Shown here: positions 1 to 10,585 of the stretch, one piece after another
How positions within the stretch are numbered: the first letter of the stretch is position 1
Layout of the letters: each line of letters opens with the position of its first letter
From: Sanghuangporus weigelae
Lineage: Eukaryota; Basidiomycota; Agaricomycetes; Hymenochaetales; Hymenochaetaceae
Length of the DNA: 64,000 nt
Reading direction: 5' to 3'
Assembly (NCBI GenBank): GCA_033182465.1
Contig: CP137318.1
Coordinates: 310,001-374,000, forward strand
Made by a program: the position numbers and the translations under genes
Notes under the pieces: generated by a model
Told to the model about the DNA's origin: nothing
What the model saw: the letters and a program-made list of their open reading frames with translations, nothing else
The model's database searches: none

Positions 1-1455
1 ACTGCGGTGGCGTAGAAGTTTGTATCGCAGATAAGTACGTATCGTCTGTCGGCTTCTTATTGTGTTGTGTGAGTAAACCATAGATATTTTGTAACTTATC
101 TAAGGTTTTATCAAATTCGGAAACGTGTACGCGTATATTGAAAAGCTTCGATACTTCGACTGCGGAAGTAACCGTGGTTCGAACGTCGAACCTCGTTTTC
201 AGGTGGTTTATAAATAGAATAACGCGGTTGATACCGATCATATTTGAAAGAATTGAATCAGGTACTTTCGATTGGAACACGGAGATGAGTTGGTTGTTCG
301 TGGTCTGGCCATCGGTGTCATTAGCTGGCGGGCTCGAAACGAGATGATCTTCAAGTCCTAGTGCGAGCATGGTTGCTTCGACGCGAATAAGCCACATTTT
401 GAAATTCAATCCGTTGTGCTGAAGTTTCTCGATGCCATCAAAGGCCTTAAACAGGTCCCTGAGGTCTAAGCCAGCGATGTGAAAAACTCGAGTAGCCATT
501 GATGAAGATGATGAGCTAGATGGATTTGAAGGGCTTGGAGGTGGTGTATGTGGACTTTGGGATGAAGTTCGAGGTGCACTTATATGCATTGGGTGTGAAC
601 TAGCTCTAGTTTGCTCACTATTATTTGAATTGTTATCATTTTCATTTTCTTCATCTTCTTGTTCCGTTCGGGGTTCCCGAGTTTGCGTTGATTCCGTGTC
701 CTGAGGTATTATCTCCATTTCTTGTGGCGAATTTGTTAATGTAGTACCCGAAGGTCCGCTCACAGGTTGTCTAGGTAATTCATCTCTTATTACTTCGCGA
801 TAAGTTTCCTCATCGTCTGAATGTGGTATATGTTCATAAAGGTATCTATTTCTTAATTCTGTAACGGCGATTGTATTCATTTTTATATTTCTCACGATCC
901 GTAATGGCCGTTGTTCATAGAAACGCGGAGGGGCATAATGGTAAAATTTTGAGCATGACATTGAATATTCTATTCGTCGTCTCTGTGTGCTATACCTCGT
1001 TGTAACCTGTGTCGCCGCATCTCTCTTTCCTTCCACCTGTGTCCAGTCTGGTCGGTTGTGAGGATATTGAGCAGCCGGACTTTTGCCAATCGTTCGGTAT
1101 GTAGGACGCGCGGGTCGAGTTTGAATTTCGTCCATGTTGTTACGATTTCGACGCGCGTTGGACTATGTTTAATAACGTCGGTGTCGAAGATGTTGTAGTC
1201 GTATTTCCAAAAATCGACGAACTTGTATGTTCTGGTGTATACGTGCGTCGTATCGACGAACGTCAAATCCGAATATCTTTTGTTCGCAGGGTTATCAAGG
1301 CTCATAACCTTTTAAGATGTTGAGCTCACGGTGCCTTCAATATGAGGGCATACGTACGGTAACGAGAGAACGTTCGTTCTTGTTATACATTGACCTTCCA
1401 GAGGTCTTATATACTACTGATACAGCACGTGCTAATGTTACATAATACGATTACA
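1..1455 (-). mobile_element. Ty1/copia-type LTR element, 5' portion, running off the left edge
   Basis: A fossil-type LTR retroelement read on the minus strand. Its parts from right to left are a short 5' LTR (1318-1455, TG...CA ends), a primer-binding site just inside it (about 1293-1310) that matches the anticodon region of initiator tRNA-Met, a leader with a small open frame (970-1305), and a gag-like frame from 880 to the edge. The gag-like part has a Ser/Pro/acidic N-terminus and then the NFKMW-type motif (around 390-420) seen in copia gag proteins. Half-tRNA priming from initiator Met is known for copia elements. Protease, integrase and reverse transcriptase would lie beyond the left edge, so I cannot say whether it is whole. 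The part in view looks fairly intact, which suggests a rather young insertion. Confidence 0.75.
1318..1455 (-). repeat. 5' LTR of the copia-type element
   Basis: A 138-bp segment that begins TGTTGA and ends TTACA on the plus strand, so it has the TG...CA borders of an LTR and short inverted ends. Read on the minus strand it holds a TATATAA-like promoter box. The initiator-Met-type primer-binding site lies directly inside it. Sequence to its right (from 1456) immediately becomes homologous to an intron of the neighbouring DUF6534 gene, which fixes the outer border. The possible target duplication is TTCTA at 1456-1460. The partner LTR is outside the window. Confidence 0.65.
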
Positions 1456-1975
1456 TTCTAATATGTGTGATAAAGCATACTAATAAGTTCCGAAATGAAG
1501 TACGCCACTATGCCAGACAATATGATCTACGTTGCGATTTATTCCTGCGTTTCACCACGTACGTTTCCATACATTTCTTGAGCATACGATCGAATGACCT
1601 GAGTTGACATCCTTTTAGTTTATTTCAATGCTATGCTCGCTTCAGTCAACTCTCGAGAATGGTTGCGTAAGAAATGGGCTGACAAAGGTACAAGCCTGAA
1701 TATCGAAACATGGCACGTCGCTACACCACGACCTCGACCTGATTCGGGCAGCACAATCTGTTCTGAGACAACGGAACTTGAGGATGAGCTGGCGACGAAA
1801 AGAAATCGGTGCGAAGACTTGAGGGTAAGCTCAGTCTCGCCACTATTTAGCGCAGTTGTCCCTTACTTGCTTGAGTGAACAGTTATCGCCTGTGACGACC
1901 AAAACAGAAACGAAAGATATCACTGAAGAATTTGAGGCCAGACTGAATCGATCCGTCTATGATTTACCAGTCTGA
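1456..1975 (+). pseudogene. DUF6534 membrane-protein gene, copy 1: 3' part only
   Basis: This is the C-terminal end of a DUF6534 gene. It holds the exon starting MPDNMIY (1510 onward), the conserved exon with VYFNAMLASVNSREWLRK (from about 1619), and a last exon beginning LSPVTTKTE after an intron near 1827-1888, ending at TGA 1973-1975. Exons and introns match copy 2 (4021-4479) piece by piece. The upstream exons are absent here because the copia-type LTR ends at 1455 inside the preceding intron. The rest of the gene may lie on the far side of that element, outside the window. DUF6534 proteins are seven-helix membrane proteins of unknown function, abundant in Agaricomycetes. Confidence 0.7.
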
Positions 1976-2613
1976 CAAACCTGGAAAATCATAACTTGCT
2001 ACAATGTCGCTTCCCGTATACCGAGTCCAGTAGTCGACTCGAATTTCCTTATAACTTTGCAAGAAAGTCTTGTATGACAAGCTAATATAAAATAACTTAT
2101 GCCATATCATTCACGTTTATTCGAGCCCGAGTCTCGAAAATTATGCATCCATACGACTTCCTGATCTTGTAGATAGAAAATACGAGTAAGAAGATTCATT
2201 AGCTCCGAGAAGGCTTCTCACGAATTTAAATTTGTCCGTCTTCGTTACGATCTTGTCATCTTTCTCGCAGGCTACATCCTTCTCGTTCATATTCATCAAA
2301 CTCAGGTCCTAAGCGAATCATTAGTTCCTTGTGATAATAATAGGACCACTGTTGACTTATCCCTGTTTAGTGAGGCGATGCGATTAAAATGAGCTTCCGT
2401 GCGCTAAGATGTAACAATCAAATGATCGAACTCGGTACATCGCGGATCCCGGCCTGGAATTTCTCTGTCTTGTGATCCCAGATGAGACCTTGAAGATCGC
2501 ATTAACATTAGTTTTATCCTTACTCTTCTATCCCATAAAGCTTGATGCCTTCTGCTCTAACTTCATGGTACTCCTCGTTTGTGATTGCGTGTCGTGCACC
2601 TCTCCAATCCCTC
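1976..2613. other. Spacer between DUF6534 copies 1 and 2
   Basis: About 640 bp without a convincing gene. It shares a clear stretch with the spacer after copy 2 (compare about 2240-2310 with 4760-4830, both containing AGGCTACATCCTTCT). The spacer was therefore duplicated together with the gene. Confidence 0.5.
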
Positions 2614-4479
2614 ATGTATTCTGTGAAATATGTCCCACAGCTGCACGCTCCGGACATTCACTTAGGAAAGACGCTTGGTGCAGAACTCATTGGTCTTATA
2701 TTCTCTGCCTTGTGAGTGTATCATTTCTTATACTGCCCAACCTCTGAAGTAACGGAAGATCCTCAGTCTCTTTGGCATAATAAACGTTCAGGTTCACACT
2801 TATTACCAGAGCCGGAAGGACGAACCTAGATTTTTAAAATGGATGGTGAGCTTCTCCAACAGCCTTGCGTAGTAAGTTTTTCGAACAGAGCGCATCTAGA
2901 TCACATCCGTATGGTAAGAAATCTCCAGTACATCCGGTTTCATCGCTTCAATGAAACCATCTAGGTTCCTCAATGCCTTCTTGTTTGCTCTGATATCATA
3001 TTATGACTATTTTATATTTGTGACTCACTTTGCAGATCTGAAGGTCATCGGCCAAGTGCCCTGGTGTTTCCGCGTACGTCCCTCGGAGCCATACTCGCAC
3101 TTCTCCTTTGCTCGGCATATTGACCTATTGCATTGATCAGCTCTTTTATGCCATTTCGGTAAGCAAATAATTAGACTCCGCATACAGGCTTAGCCATTCA
3201 TCTGGCTTTATTTCAGGAAATTAGCCCCTTCATTATCCGTCTGTAGGTGATTCGAGCATTACAGTGTAGAGCTAGGAGTTGATTCGGGCCTTAGATTCTA
3301 CACGCGGCGCATCTGGATCAGTAGGTCAACACATTACATGAACGTGGAGTCCTCTGAGATCATCCTGTAGTGAGCGATCGAAATCTGATTTTGACGGGTA
3401 CAGCGGTTCGTCATCTAATAATACCATTCTGCACGATGCTCATGGACCTTGCGAACATAGATGATATTGAATTTGACAGTGTTCGGTATGTGTCTGATTA
3501 TAAATTTGTAGTCGACATTCTTTTAACCTTTCACATCAGCTTTCAATATTGTTTTCGCCGCTAAATTGTAAGGTTTTGTTTCTGCACCCTGTTCATATCT
3601 TTAACGTGAACAAAATATGACAACCAGATTTTCTGCTCAGTCATTTTTCGACGTTTCCAAATTCTCTGTACATTTCCAAGCTGTTCAAGGCAAAGGACTG
3701 TCAACTTATAATCGCGAAGTGGTCAATATTAACAGGCAATGCAACTGCCGCCGCTGCCGATTTGTGGAATGCAATACCACTCTGCTATTTTCTGAGAAGA
3801 GGTAAATCCGGTCTCCGCAAGTGAGCCCCATCGGTTTGCTCATAAGAAATGTGACTAATACTTGGCCACAGGACTGACACTATAATTAAAAAATTGATGA
3901 TATATATTGTCGGCACTGGACTGCTCACAAGTATGGCGGCACTGACGTGCTTTATCACGGTATGAGACTATAGTTCTTCTGCATAATAAAGTATGCTAAT
4001 GGCAATCAAAGTACGCTGCCATGCCGAGAAATATGATCTACGTTGCAACTTACTCCTGCGTTTCATCTCGTACGTTCTCTTGAGGATACGGCAGAGTCGA
4101 AAAATGTGACATCCATCTAGTTTATTTCAACGCCATGCTAGCATCAGTCAATTCTCGCGAACAGCTTCGTAATGAATGGGTTGACCAAAATACAACTATA
4201 AATATTGGAACATGGCGCGTCGCCAGCGCCCCACGTCATGAGATTTCGGACAGCGAGGTCTACTCAAAACCACGGTCCGAACTGGCAGCAAGGGAAGACC
4301 TATGCGGTGATCCGAGGGTGAGCTCAGACGGACCACTTCTCAGTGCAGTTGATTCGTGACCTAACTGTCTATATATGAATAATCAGCTATCCCCCGTGAC
4401 GATTAGAACAGAAGTGGGTCTTCACACTGTAGAAGCAGAGGCCAGATTAGACGATGCTGCCTCTGAATTACCAGTTTGA
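2614..4479 (+). CDS. DUF6534 family seven-helix membrane protein, copy 2
   Basis: A many-exon gene (about ten short introns). Exon 1 (2614-2711) ends with GAELIGLIFSAL, the first membrane helix. Exon 2 (about 2770-2848) encodes LFGIINVQVHTYY. Exon 3 (about 2972-3060) encodes a helix with ALISYYDYFIFVTHF. A small exon near 3292-3318 gives FYTRRIWIS. Later exons give AADLWNAIPLCYFLRRG (about 3741-3820) and TDTIIKKLMIYIVGTGLLTS (about 3872-3960). The C-terminal part has VYFNAMLASVNSREQLR, and a last exon LSPVTIRTEVG ends at TGA 4477-4479. This order of motifs is diagnostic for DUF6534 (basidiomycete membrane proteins, role unknown, remotely receptor- or transporter-like in topology). The exons between 3320 and 3740 are less certain, so a small defect there cannot be excluded. 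Confidence 0.72.
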
Positions 4480-5172
4480 CAAATCGTTCGGGTTACAGGG
4501 AAAGCAAAACTTGCTATGATATTGCCATATACATATCGATCCCTGTAGACAATTCGAACAACCAAAATTTGTATGGAAGAATGATTCGCAACGGGCTTGA
4601 CAAATGTATTTCATGTTTATTCGTTCATGTTTCTCTGAGCCAGTTTCCAGAAATTACGCATGCTGTTTTCGTGATTTCCGCTCCACGCAAGATTGCAATG
4701 GACGGTTCATTATTCAATCTAGAGAAGATTTCCCACAGGCTCAGATTTGTTCCGGCGCTGATTTTCAAGATTCTTCTCAGGCTACATCCTTCTTGTTCCT
4801 ATTCATCAAGTTCAGGCCCTCAGATAGACTTTGACCACCATACAGGGATAATAGGACTACTATGGACTCATCCGTGTTTAGCCAGTCAAGGCAATTATAA
4901 TGAACATCATCCGGAGACTGCAGATGCCGACCTGATGCTCATGAATCTTTTCCCTTCTTATCGCGGTGTTGCAATTCTGATGTCCTCACCATCTTTGTTG
5001 CTCCAATTTCGAGCGATCTTCGCTACTACAGATGACTTTTTTTTCACCTAGTACTGAGAAACCGAATAGACCATCACACTTCGCCGTTATAAGAGGGCGT
5101 ACGACCCATGCGACTCTCGCTCGGTTCTTTCCCTTTTGACCATCGACTGGGCGTGTTAGTGCCTATCTCCGG
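4480..5172. other. Spacer between DUF6534 copies 2 and 3
   Basis: About 690 bp with no recognisable gene. A 191-residue open frame (4476-5051) crosses it. It starts at the end of copy 2 and shows no family resemblance, so I treat it as chance. The first 300 bp are homologous to the spacer after copy 1. Confidence 0.45.
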
Positions 5173-6890
5173 ATGGACATGCCTCTTTCTGCAAATGAGA
5201 CGGCCTTCGAGTCGTCTGCTAAGAGCTCGTTCTCCATCCAAGCGCTTCTGAATGAGTCGCTTGGCGCGATGTTCATCGGACTGATTCTCAGCGCTATGTG
5301 AGTCTAGCTTCGATGAGGGTCAAATCGCAGGTCTCATTTTTTAAACGAAAGTCTCTTTGGAGTTACGAATGCACAGGCTTTCACATACTTTCGTAATTCA
5401 AAGAGAGATTACGCGTATCTCAGAGTCATGGTCGGCTGGTTTTTCACATTCGTCTGATTTCCGTTGACAATCACGACACCTTTTAGATTGCACTCTTATG
5501 GTGAGTACAGCATGTAAATAGCTGTTTGGATATCTCATCATATATTGTCAGGTCACTCGATGTTGTCCAGCTTGCCTTGCTGGCATCTTATATGTACTAT
5601 ATCACGGTGACGCATTTCTCCGATCTACTTATCATAGGCAAGGTAACCGGGAGTCTTTGTGTAAGTTCCTTTCGCAGTTTACACTCTTCTGCTTTCCAAC
5701 CTATGTCTACTCTCATCAGGCATTTCTCATCGTCTCGGTAATTATTATTTACGTACCTCCGTGTGGTCTATTCATGCTCATCATTTCAAGGGAACAAGCG
5801 ACTTTATAATTTGCCTGTGTGTGGTTAGTCGGCTTATTGAATCATAATCTGAGCTTCAGTGCAGGTTCTATTCACGTCGGATTTGGTTCGGTGAGGCATT
5901 TATTCCGAGACCAAGACTAGTGATCCTAAACCTTTCTTTTTCAGTGAGCGATGGGAACATAATTCTGACAGCCATTACAGTAAGCATGTTCTAAGTATTC
6001 TATCTCGTAATTTTTACGAAGTCCGCATTGTAGCTGGCCTTAAGCGCTGCGACGTTTGGTGAGTCTTCCGGATTCACAAAGACAACCGTCTGAGCTCGTC
6101 TACAGCCTTCGGCCTGGGCTTCTCGGCCAAACTGTGCGCTTCAAATAAATTTACCTTCACTGACATGGATCAAAATTCTGAGTGCAGCTTAGCTTCTCCC
6201 TAAGATCAGTCCTGGAAGTATCGAATATTTCAGTGCGTTCTATCTGTGCAAAGCACTTGAGTCCATCAATCGATTGCTGTGAACCCCTTCAAAGTGGCGG
6301 AGATATGCAGCCTTCGGTTTAGACGTCACCGCCGACTTCACGTGTGCACTTTCCTTACTTCACTTCATAAGGAAAGGTAAAACCGGAATGCAGACGTGAG
6401 TTGTAGTGAAATAATGGAAGAGATGCAGCTAACGTGTTGGAGCAGGACTGACACCATAGTCAACAAGCTGACGGTATACATTATCAGCACCAGACGTCTC
6501 ACGAGCTTTGTCGCAACCGCTTCCTTCGCCACGGTTTGAACATCAGAAGCTCCTCAAACATTAACCGATCTGACGTCCAATAAATAGTATGTCTCTATGC
6601 CGAACAAGGCCATCTTCGCTGCGATATTCCCCTGTCTTTCCAAACGTAGGTTCTGTCCCTTTCTAGCGGTTCTCGTTCTCGAGCCATGCTTTATTATTCT
6701 TGTGTCAGTCTACTTTATTGCACTCCTTGCGACGGCACGGAAACAGCTACGTGAAGACCTGGAGGTTGAACGATCCAAACTGGGAAACAGCGCATATCGG
6801 ACGACACGTATCGCGCATGTAGAGTCCCTATGCAACTCGGAGCGCCCAAGATCCTTGAAGAGTTCCGTAGCAAAGGTTGATGAGAACTGA
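5173..6890 (+). CDS. DUF6534 family seven-helix membrane protein, copy 3
   Basis: The start ATG at 5173 gives a 42-residue first exon with a Ser-rich tail and the helix GAMFIGLILSAM (donor at 5298). Exon 2 (5352-5430) encodes LFGVTNAQAFTYFRNSKRD. Exon 3 (about 5551-5657) encodes SLDVVQLALLASYMYYITVTH. A short exon near 5865-5890 gives FYSRRIWF, and one at about 5948 begins SDGNIILTAIT. The exon near 6450-6535 gives TDTIVNKLTVYIISTRRLTS. The C-terminus has VYFIALLATARKQLRED and ends at TGA 6888-6890. Domain order and intron positions match copies 2, 4, 5 and 6. Its function is unknown. The C-terminal tail differs from copies 1 and 2, so another spliced end is possible. Confidence 0.72.
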
Positions 6891-7508
6891 AGCGGGAGGC
6901 ACCAAACCCAAATAGAGTGCAGGAAACTGACCTCCTTGTATCATCATACGCAGCCGCTAGACGCGGCTATATGTGATGATATTTATCTCTTCAGATGGCT
7001 GATCTTGTCTAATATCGTCAGGTTGTATTATTATTCTGGTTAAGAACAAGTTATCTCATGTACAGAAATCCACCAATACTGTGCCTTTATTTCTCATTAC
7101 ATAAGCCTTTTACTCTGCCCCATCCGACTCGGACATGCCGAAGAACTTGATGATCTCTTTGCCGACACACCCAAACAGAAACAGTTATCATTGCGAATTC
7201 CGGGCCTTCACCCTAGTCACTCGCCTGAGACATTCTTGAAAGAATAATCTCAGCTTGAACAGGTCGCAATATCGTATTTTTGCTTCTTGAGGTACTTGCA
7301 CCGAACACTTCGGAGAATGTGAACTTGAATGGCTTTTCAGACGCCGAAAAAGTTCAAGATTTCAATTATAGTGGGGGGAAGTCAGTAAAACTCGTTTTAT
7401 CGCCGCAGCCATTGCTTTTGATCGGTGTACTCGGGTTCAGAAACCATAAGACTTGTTCGGAAAAGGATGGGGCCGCACTCTGCCAGATCTCAACGTCGCA
7501 TTCATGAA
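6891..7508. other. Intergenic stretch between DUF6534 copy 3 and the hAT element
   Basis: About 620 bp. A 75-residue open frame (7280-7507) is present but resembles nothing I know. I see no RNA gene or clear repeat. Confidence 0.4.
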
Positions 7509-7516
7509 ATCGCATA

Positions 7517-8174
7517 TAGTGTTCCGACCGTATGCGTATAATGCGTATACGGCTTTCCGTATACGCAATACGGCCGTATCGTATAAGAGAAAAAGAAGAA
7601 AATATACGGCCCGTATATATACGGCCGTATCCCGTATAGAGTTGGGAAAGAAATTCCGTATACGGCATATGCGCCATATACGGCACAGTACTAGTCGGCA
7701 CTGAGTAGAGGTGTTCCGGTGAGTTTTTTTTCTTCGTGTCACACACATTGACAAGTTCCGTGCGGCCGTGCTCGATTTCCCATTTTATCTCGTCTTACCA
7801 GAGACATTCATTGTATTCCTAGTAAGCTTTGTCCTTCGTACTATACTAATTGCTTACTAAGATTGTTCAGGCTCGTTGCTGTTGAGCGTATTTTCTCAAG
7901 CGGACGCGACACAATTGCTCTCCGACATGCTAGATTGAAGGCAGGAACAATTAGGGACCTTATGATACTTAAACACTTAGAGCGACCGTGTAATTATTTT
8001 AATTATTTTTTCTAAAAAAGTATGCTGCCGTATGCGCCATATAAGCCGTATACGGGCCTCCCGTATGCGTATAAAGGTCTGAGTACTCAAATATACGGTC
8101 GTATCTATACGGCCGTATCCGTATAGAGTCTAAATTATACGGCCGTATCCGTATACGATACGGTCGGAACCCTA
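7517..8174. mobile_element. hAT-superfamily DNA transposon, internally deleted, with 8-bp target duplication
   Basis: The element begins TAGTGTTCCGACCGTAT and its right end, read in reverse complement, is TAGGGTTCCGACCGTAT, so the terminal inverted repeats agree at 16 of 17 positions. It is flanked by perfect 8-bp direct repeats ATCGCATA (7509-7516 and 8175-8182), the length used by hAT transposases. Both subterminal regions (about 7529-7690 and 8020-8165) are packed with CCGTATACGG/CGGCCGTAT palindromes, a pattern typical of transposase-binding subterminal repeats. The middle holds only the C-terminal dimerisation part of a hAT transposase (see separate entry). It lies between two DUF6534 genes and disrupts neither. 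It cannot move on its own. Confidence 0.88.
7871..8014 (+). pseudogene. hAT transposase remnant: C-terminal dimerisation motif
   Basis: The frame reads LVAVERIFSSGRDTIALRHA and continues with LKAGTIRDLMILKHLER, then a stop near 8014. This is the conserved hAT C-terminal (Dimer_Tnp_hAT) motif. It seems to start after a 3' splice site (TTGTTCAG at about 7863-7870). The catalytic part and the zinc-finger part of a hAT transposase are absent, so this is a remnant, kept on the same strand as the neighbouring DUF6534 genes by chance. Confidence 0.8.
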
Positions 8175-8509
8175 ATCGCATATACCTTCTGAATTTCTAA
8201 AACAGAGATTATCGGCACAGAATCATGCAACTTTCCTCAGTCGTCACCTCATTCCCTTGATGATCAGATCAGGATATGTAGCTATGCTACCCAAGCATGA
8301 CGACCGATGACAGAAAGCCACTCAGGTAACTCACTTGGGATCCGAACAATGATTCAACAATGCTTCTGCCACGCATATAAGGCGAGCAAGAACCTTAGCT
8401 GCTATGCTCGCCTCTCCATCTCTCTGCGCTGGACGCAAAACCCTGGACTGCATTGCATACGTGTTACTTCTTTTACTCTGGTCCGAACATCTTTGGAATT
8501 AAGGACATC
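8175..8509. other. Upstream region of DUF6534 copy 4
   Basis: About 330 bp between the hAT element and the start of copy 4. It contains the right copy of the 8-bp target duplication (8175-8182). I recognise nothing else. Confidence 0.4.
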
Positions 8510-10313
8510 ATGTATTCTGAGAATGCAATTGTCTCTGGGTACTCTACTGCCAGTGAGCCTGTTCATGTACAACTGGACAATACGTTTGGAGTGGCACTCA
8601 TTGGTCTCATACTCATTGCTATGTGAGTTCATAATTCATGTGGGATAAAAGATGGTGTCGTTCCTCTAATCTATTCGTTTTTGCTAGCTTTTTCGGTGTA
8701 ACTCTTGTCCAGACGCTCATCTTCTTCCAGAACTCAAGTCAAGACCCCATGTACCTGAAGCTGATGGTGAGCTAAACCTAATATCGCGCCTAAAGAGCCT
8801 GATAGATTTGAGTCGGCTATAGATCGGATTTTTGTGGTGAGAATGACCTTGGTCGACTAATGGCAATGCCTCAACCCGAATTCCAGGTTGATCGATGCGC
8901 TACAACTTGCGCTATTTTCTTACTATATGTACACCATCCTAATTACGAACGTTACCAAATCACTTGCTGCTATTAGGATTATCTGGAGTTGGAGCGTACG
9001 TCCCTCTTTCGTCCAAGTCATCCAAGCGCTTTCTGACTCGGGTCGTATCAGACGTATGTTATCGCATCGGTAAGAACATAGAGTTCTTGAAAGCAGACAA
9101 TACTTACCGTCCTATTTCAGGGAACGAGCCTCTTTCTGATCCGCCTGTACGTCATGAAGACATTCTGCCATAGCTGTTGAGACTTACTGTTTTGCAGCTA
9201 CTATGCACGGCGAATCTGGATATGTAAGTCTTTTCAGGTAAAGCATGACAGTTTCTTGAACTTCTGTTCGACAGTAAGCAACAGGAATCGGTTCTTGACA
9301 GCCGCTGCGGTACGTGTTTGTTATGATAACTTACGCTTCGTACTCATGAGACCCTCGCAAACAGATTGTTCTAGGTATTGGGACCTACAGTATGTATTCT
9401 CCGTTATAAGGCAACATACGCTTCTCACGATATATACAGTATTGACCCTCGCCTACGGAGTCAAAATGCACGTTGAATTGCAAATTCATTGCGTCTTCCT
9501 GATAATAAGATTAATCTTGTACAGGTCCTCCTTGAAGTCCGTCTTTCAGCTGCAGGAACTATCTGTGGGTAGCGAGATGATTGTGACTTCGAGACCCTTT
9601 CCGCTCAAAAGGCTCGTCCAAAATCGCTCTTGTGTGCAGGGTTTGGCCTAGGTGGCTTAGTCGACCTATGGAACGCTCTTACCCTATGCTATTTCTTGAG
9701 GACGGATAAGTCTGGATTCGGAATGTGAGTCGTAAAGCTATAGCTATCCGTTGTGATGACACAAATAACATCCGATGATTTTTGCGCAGAACCGACTCAA
9801 TCGTCGACAGGTTGACAATATACATCATCAACACCGGACTGCTCACGAGTTTCACCGCTATCTCCTGTTTTGTTACTGTTTGTGTTTCTCACCAGCTCCC
9901 GAGGTTTAAACGCACTTATAATGAATGTTTAGTTTGCTGTCATGCCAAACAACGCCATCTTTGTCATCATCTTCTCGTGCCTATCGAAGTGTCCGTCATT
10001 TCATCTTTTCGTGCCTGTGGATGAGGTGCATGACCGCATATTTCTATTAGTATACTTCACCGCTCTGCTCGCGACGCTTAACACTCGCAAGCGGCTGCGG
10101 GACGAATTGACAAACAAAGCTCCGAGCCTGAGTGGAGCCGTTTGTCAATCTTCAGGAATTATCGGTAACGATATACGATCTATACCGCGGCTCTCTGCAT
10201 CCGGCTCTCTATCGACAGCTGCCGACAAGGTATGTCCGATTCCGATTCCACGATGTCTGCCTGAAAAAATCATGAATTCCGGCTCCAGGATAAGGCGCTT
10301 GCCGTCGCCTTAA
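8510..10313 (+). CDS. DUF6534 family seven-helix membrane protein, copy 4
   Basis: The start ATG at 8510 gives exon 1 (8510-8622) with GVALIGLILIAM. Exon 2 (8690-8767) encodes FFGVTLVQTLIFFQNSSQD. Exon 3 (about 8886-8997) encodes LIDALQLALFSYYMYTILIT. A short exon near 9199-9222 gives YYARRIWI, followed by one reading SNRNRFLTAAA (about 9276-9310). The exon near 9655-9728 gives VDLWNALTLCYFLRTDKSGF, and the one near 9790-9878 gives TDSIVDRLTIYIINTGLLTS. The C-terminal exons encode MPNNAIFVIIFSCLSK and VYFTALLATLNTRKRLRDEL. The frame stops at 10311-10313, though an intron near 10228-10290 could change the last residues. The function is unknown, as for its sisters. Confidence 0.72.
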
Positions 10314-10585
10314 ATACGGAAACGACGAATTACCGAATGGCCTGATACACCTGATTCTTGCTCTTGCCCTCATAGATTGATCATTCTATAGTATAGACAT
10401 TTTTCTTTTCACCCCCTCGTCGCTCGACAGAACATTTCGCTCACTTGTACTATCCTCTCATTTGCACACTTGGACAAAGGATCTTTGTATATATTACAAT
10501 GTCTGATGTTCCGAACAACGCATAATTTACGTCAGGCTTATCGTCTTTCCCGACCAGAAGAAATCACCATGGATCGCATGCATAG

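Noticed and set aside
4476-5051. 191-residue plus-strand open frame
   Set aside because: It starts in the last exon of DUF6534 copy 2 and crosses a spacer whose homologue after copy 1 is not open. No family resemblance.
7366-7754. Overlapping minus-strand frames of 105 and 126 residues
   Set aside because: They are Arg/Ile/Tyr-rich because they translate the CGTATA repeats at the hAT end; not a gene.
7517-8174. Regularly repeated palindromes resembling a CRISPR array
   Set aside because: The units are 10 bp, unevenly spaced, inverted as well as direct, and confined to transposon ends in a eukaryotic genome.
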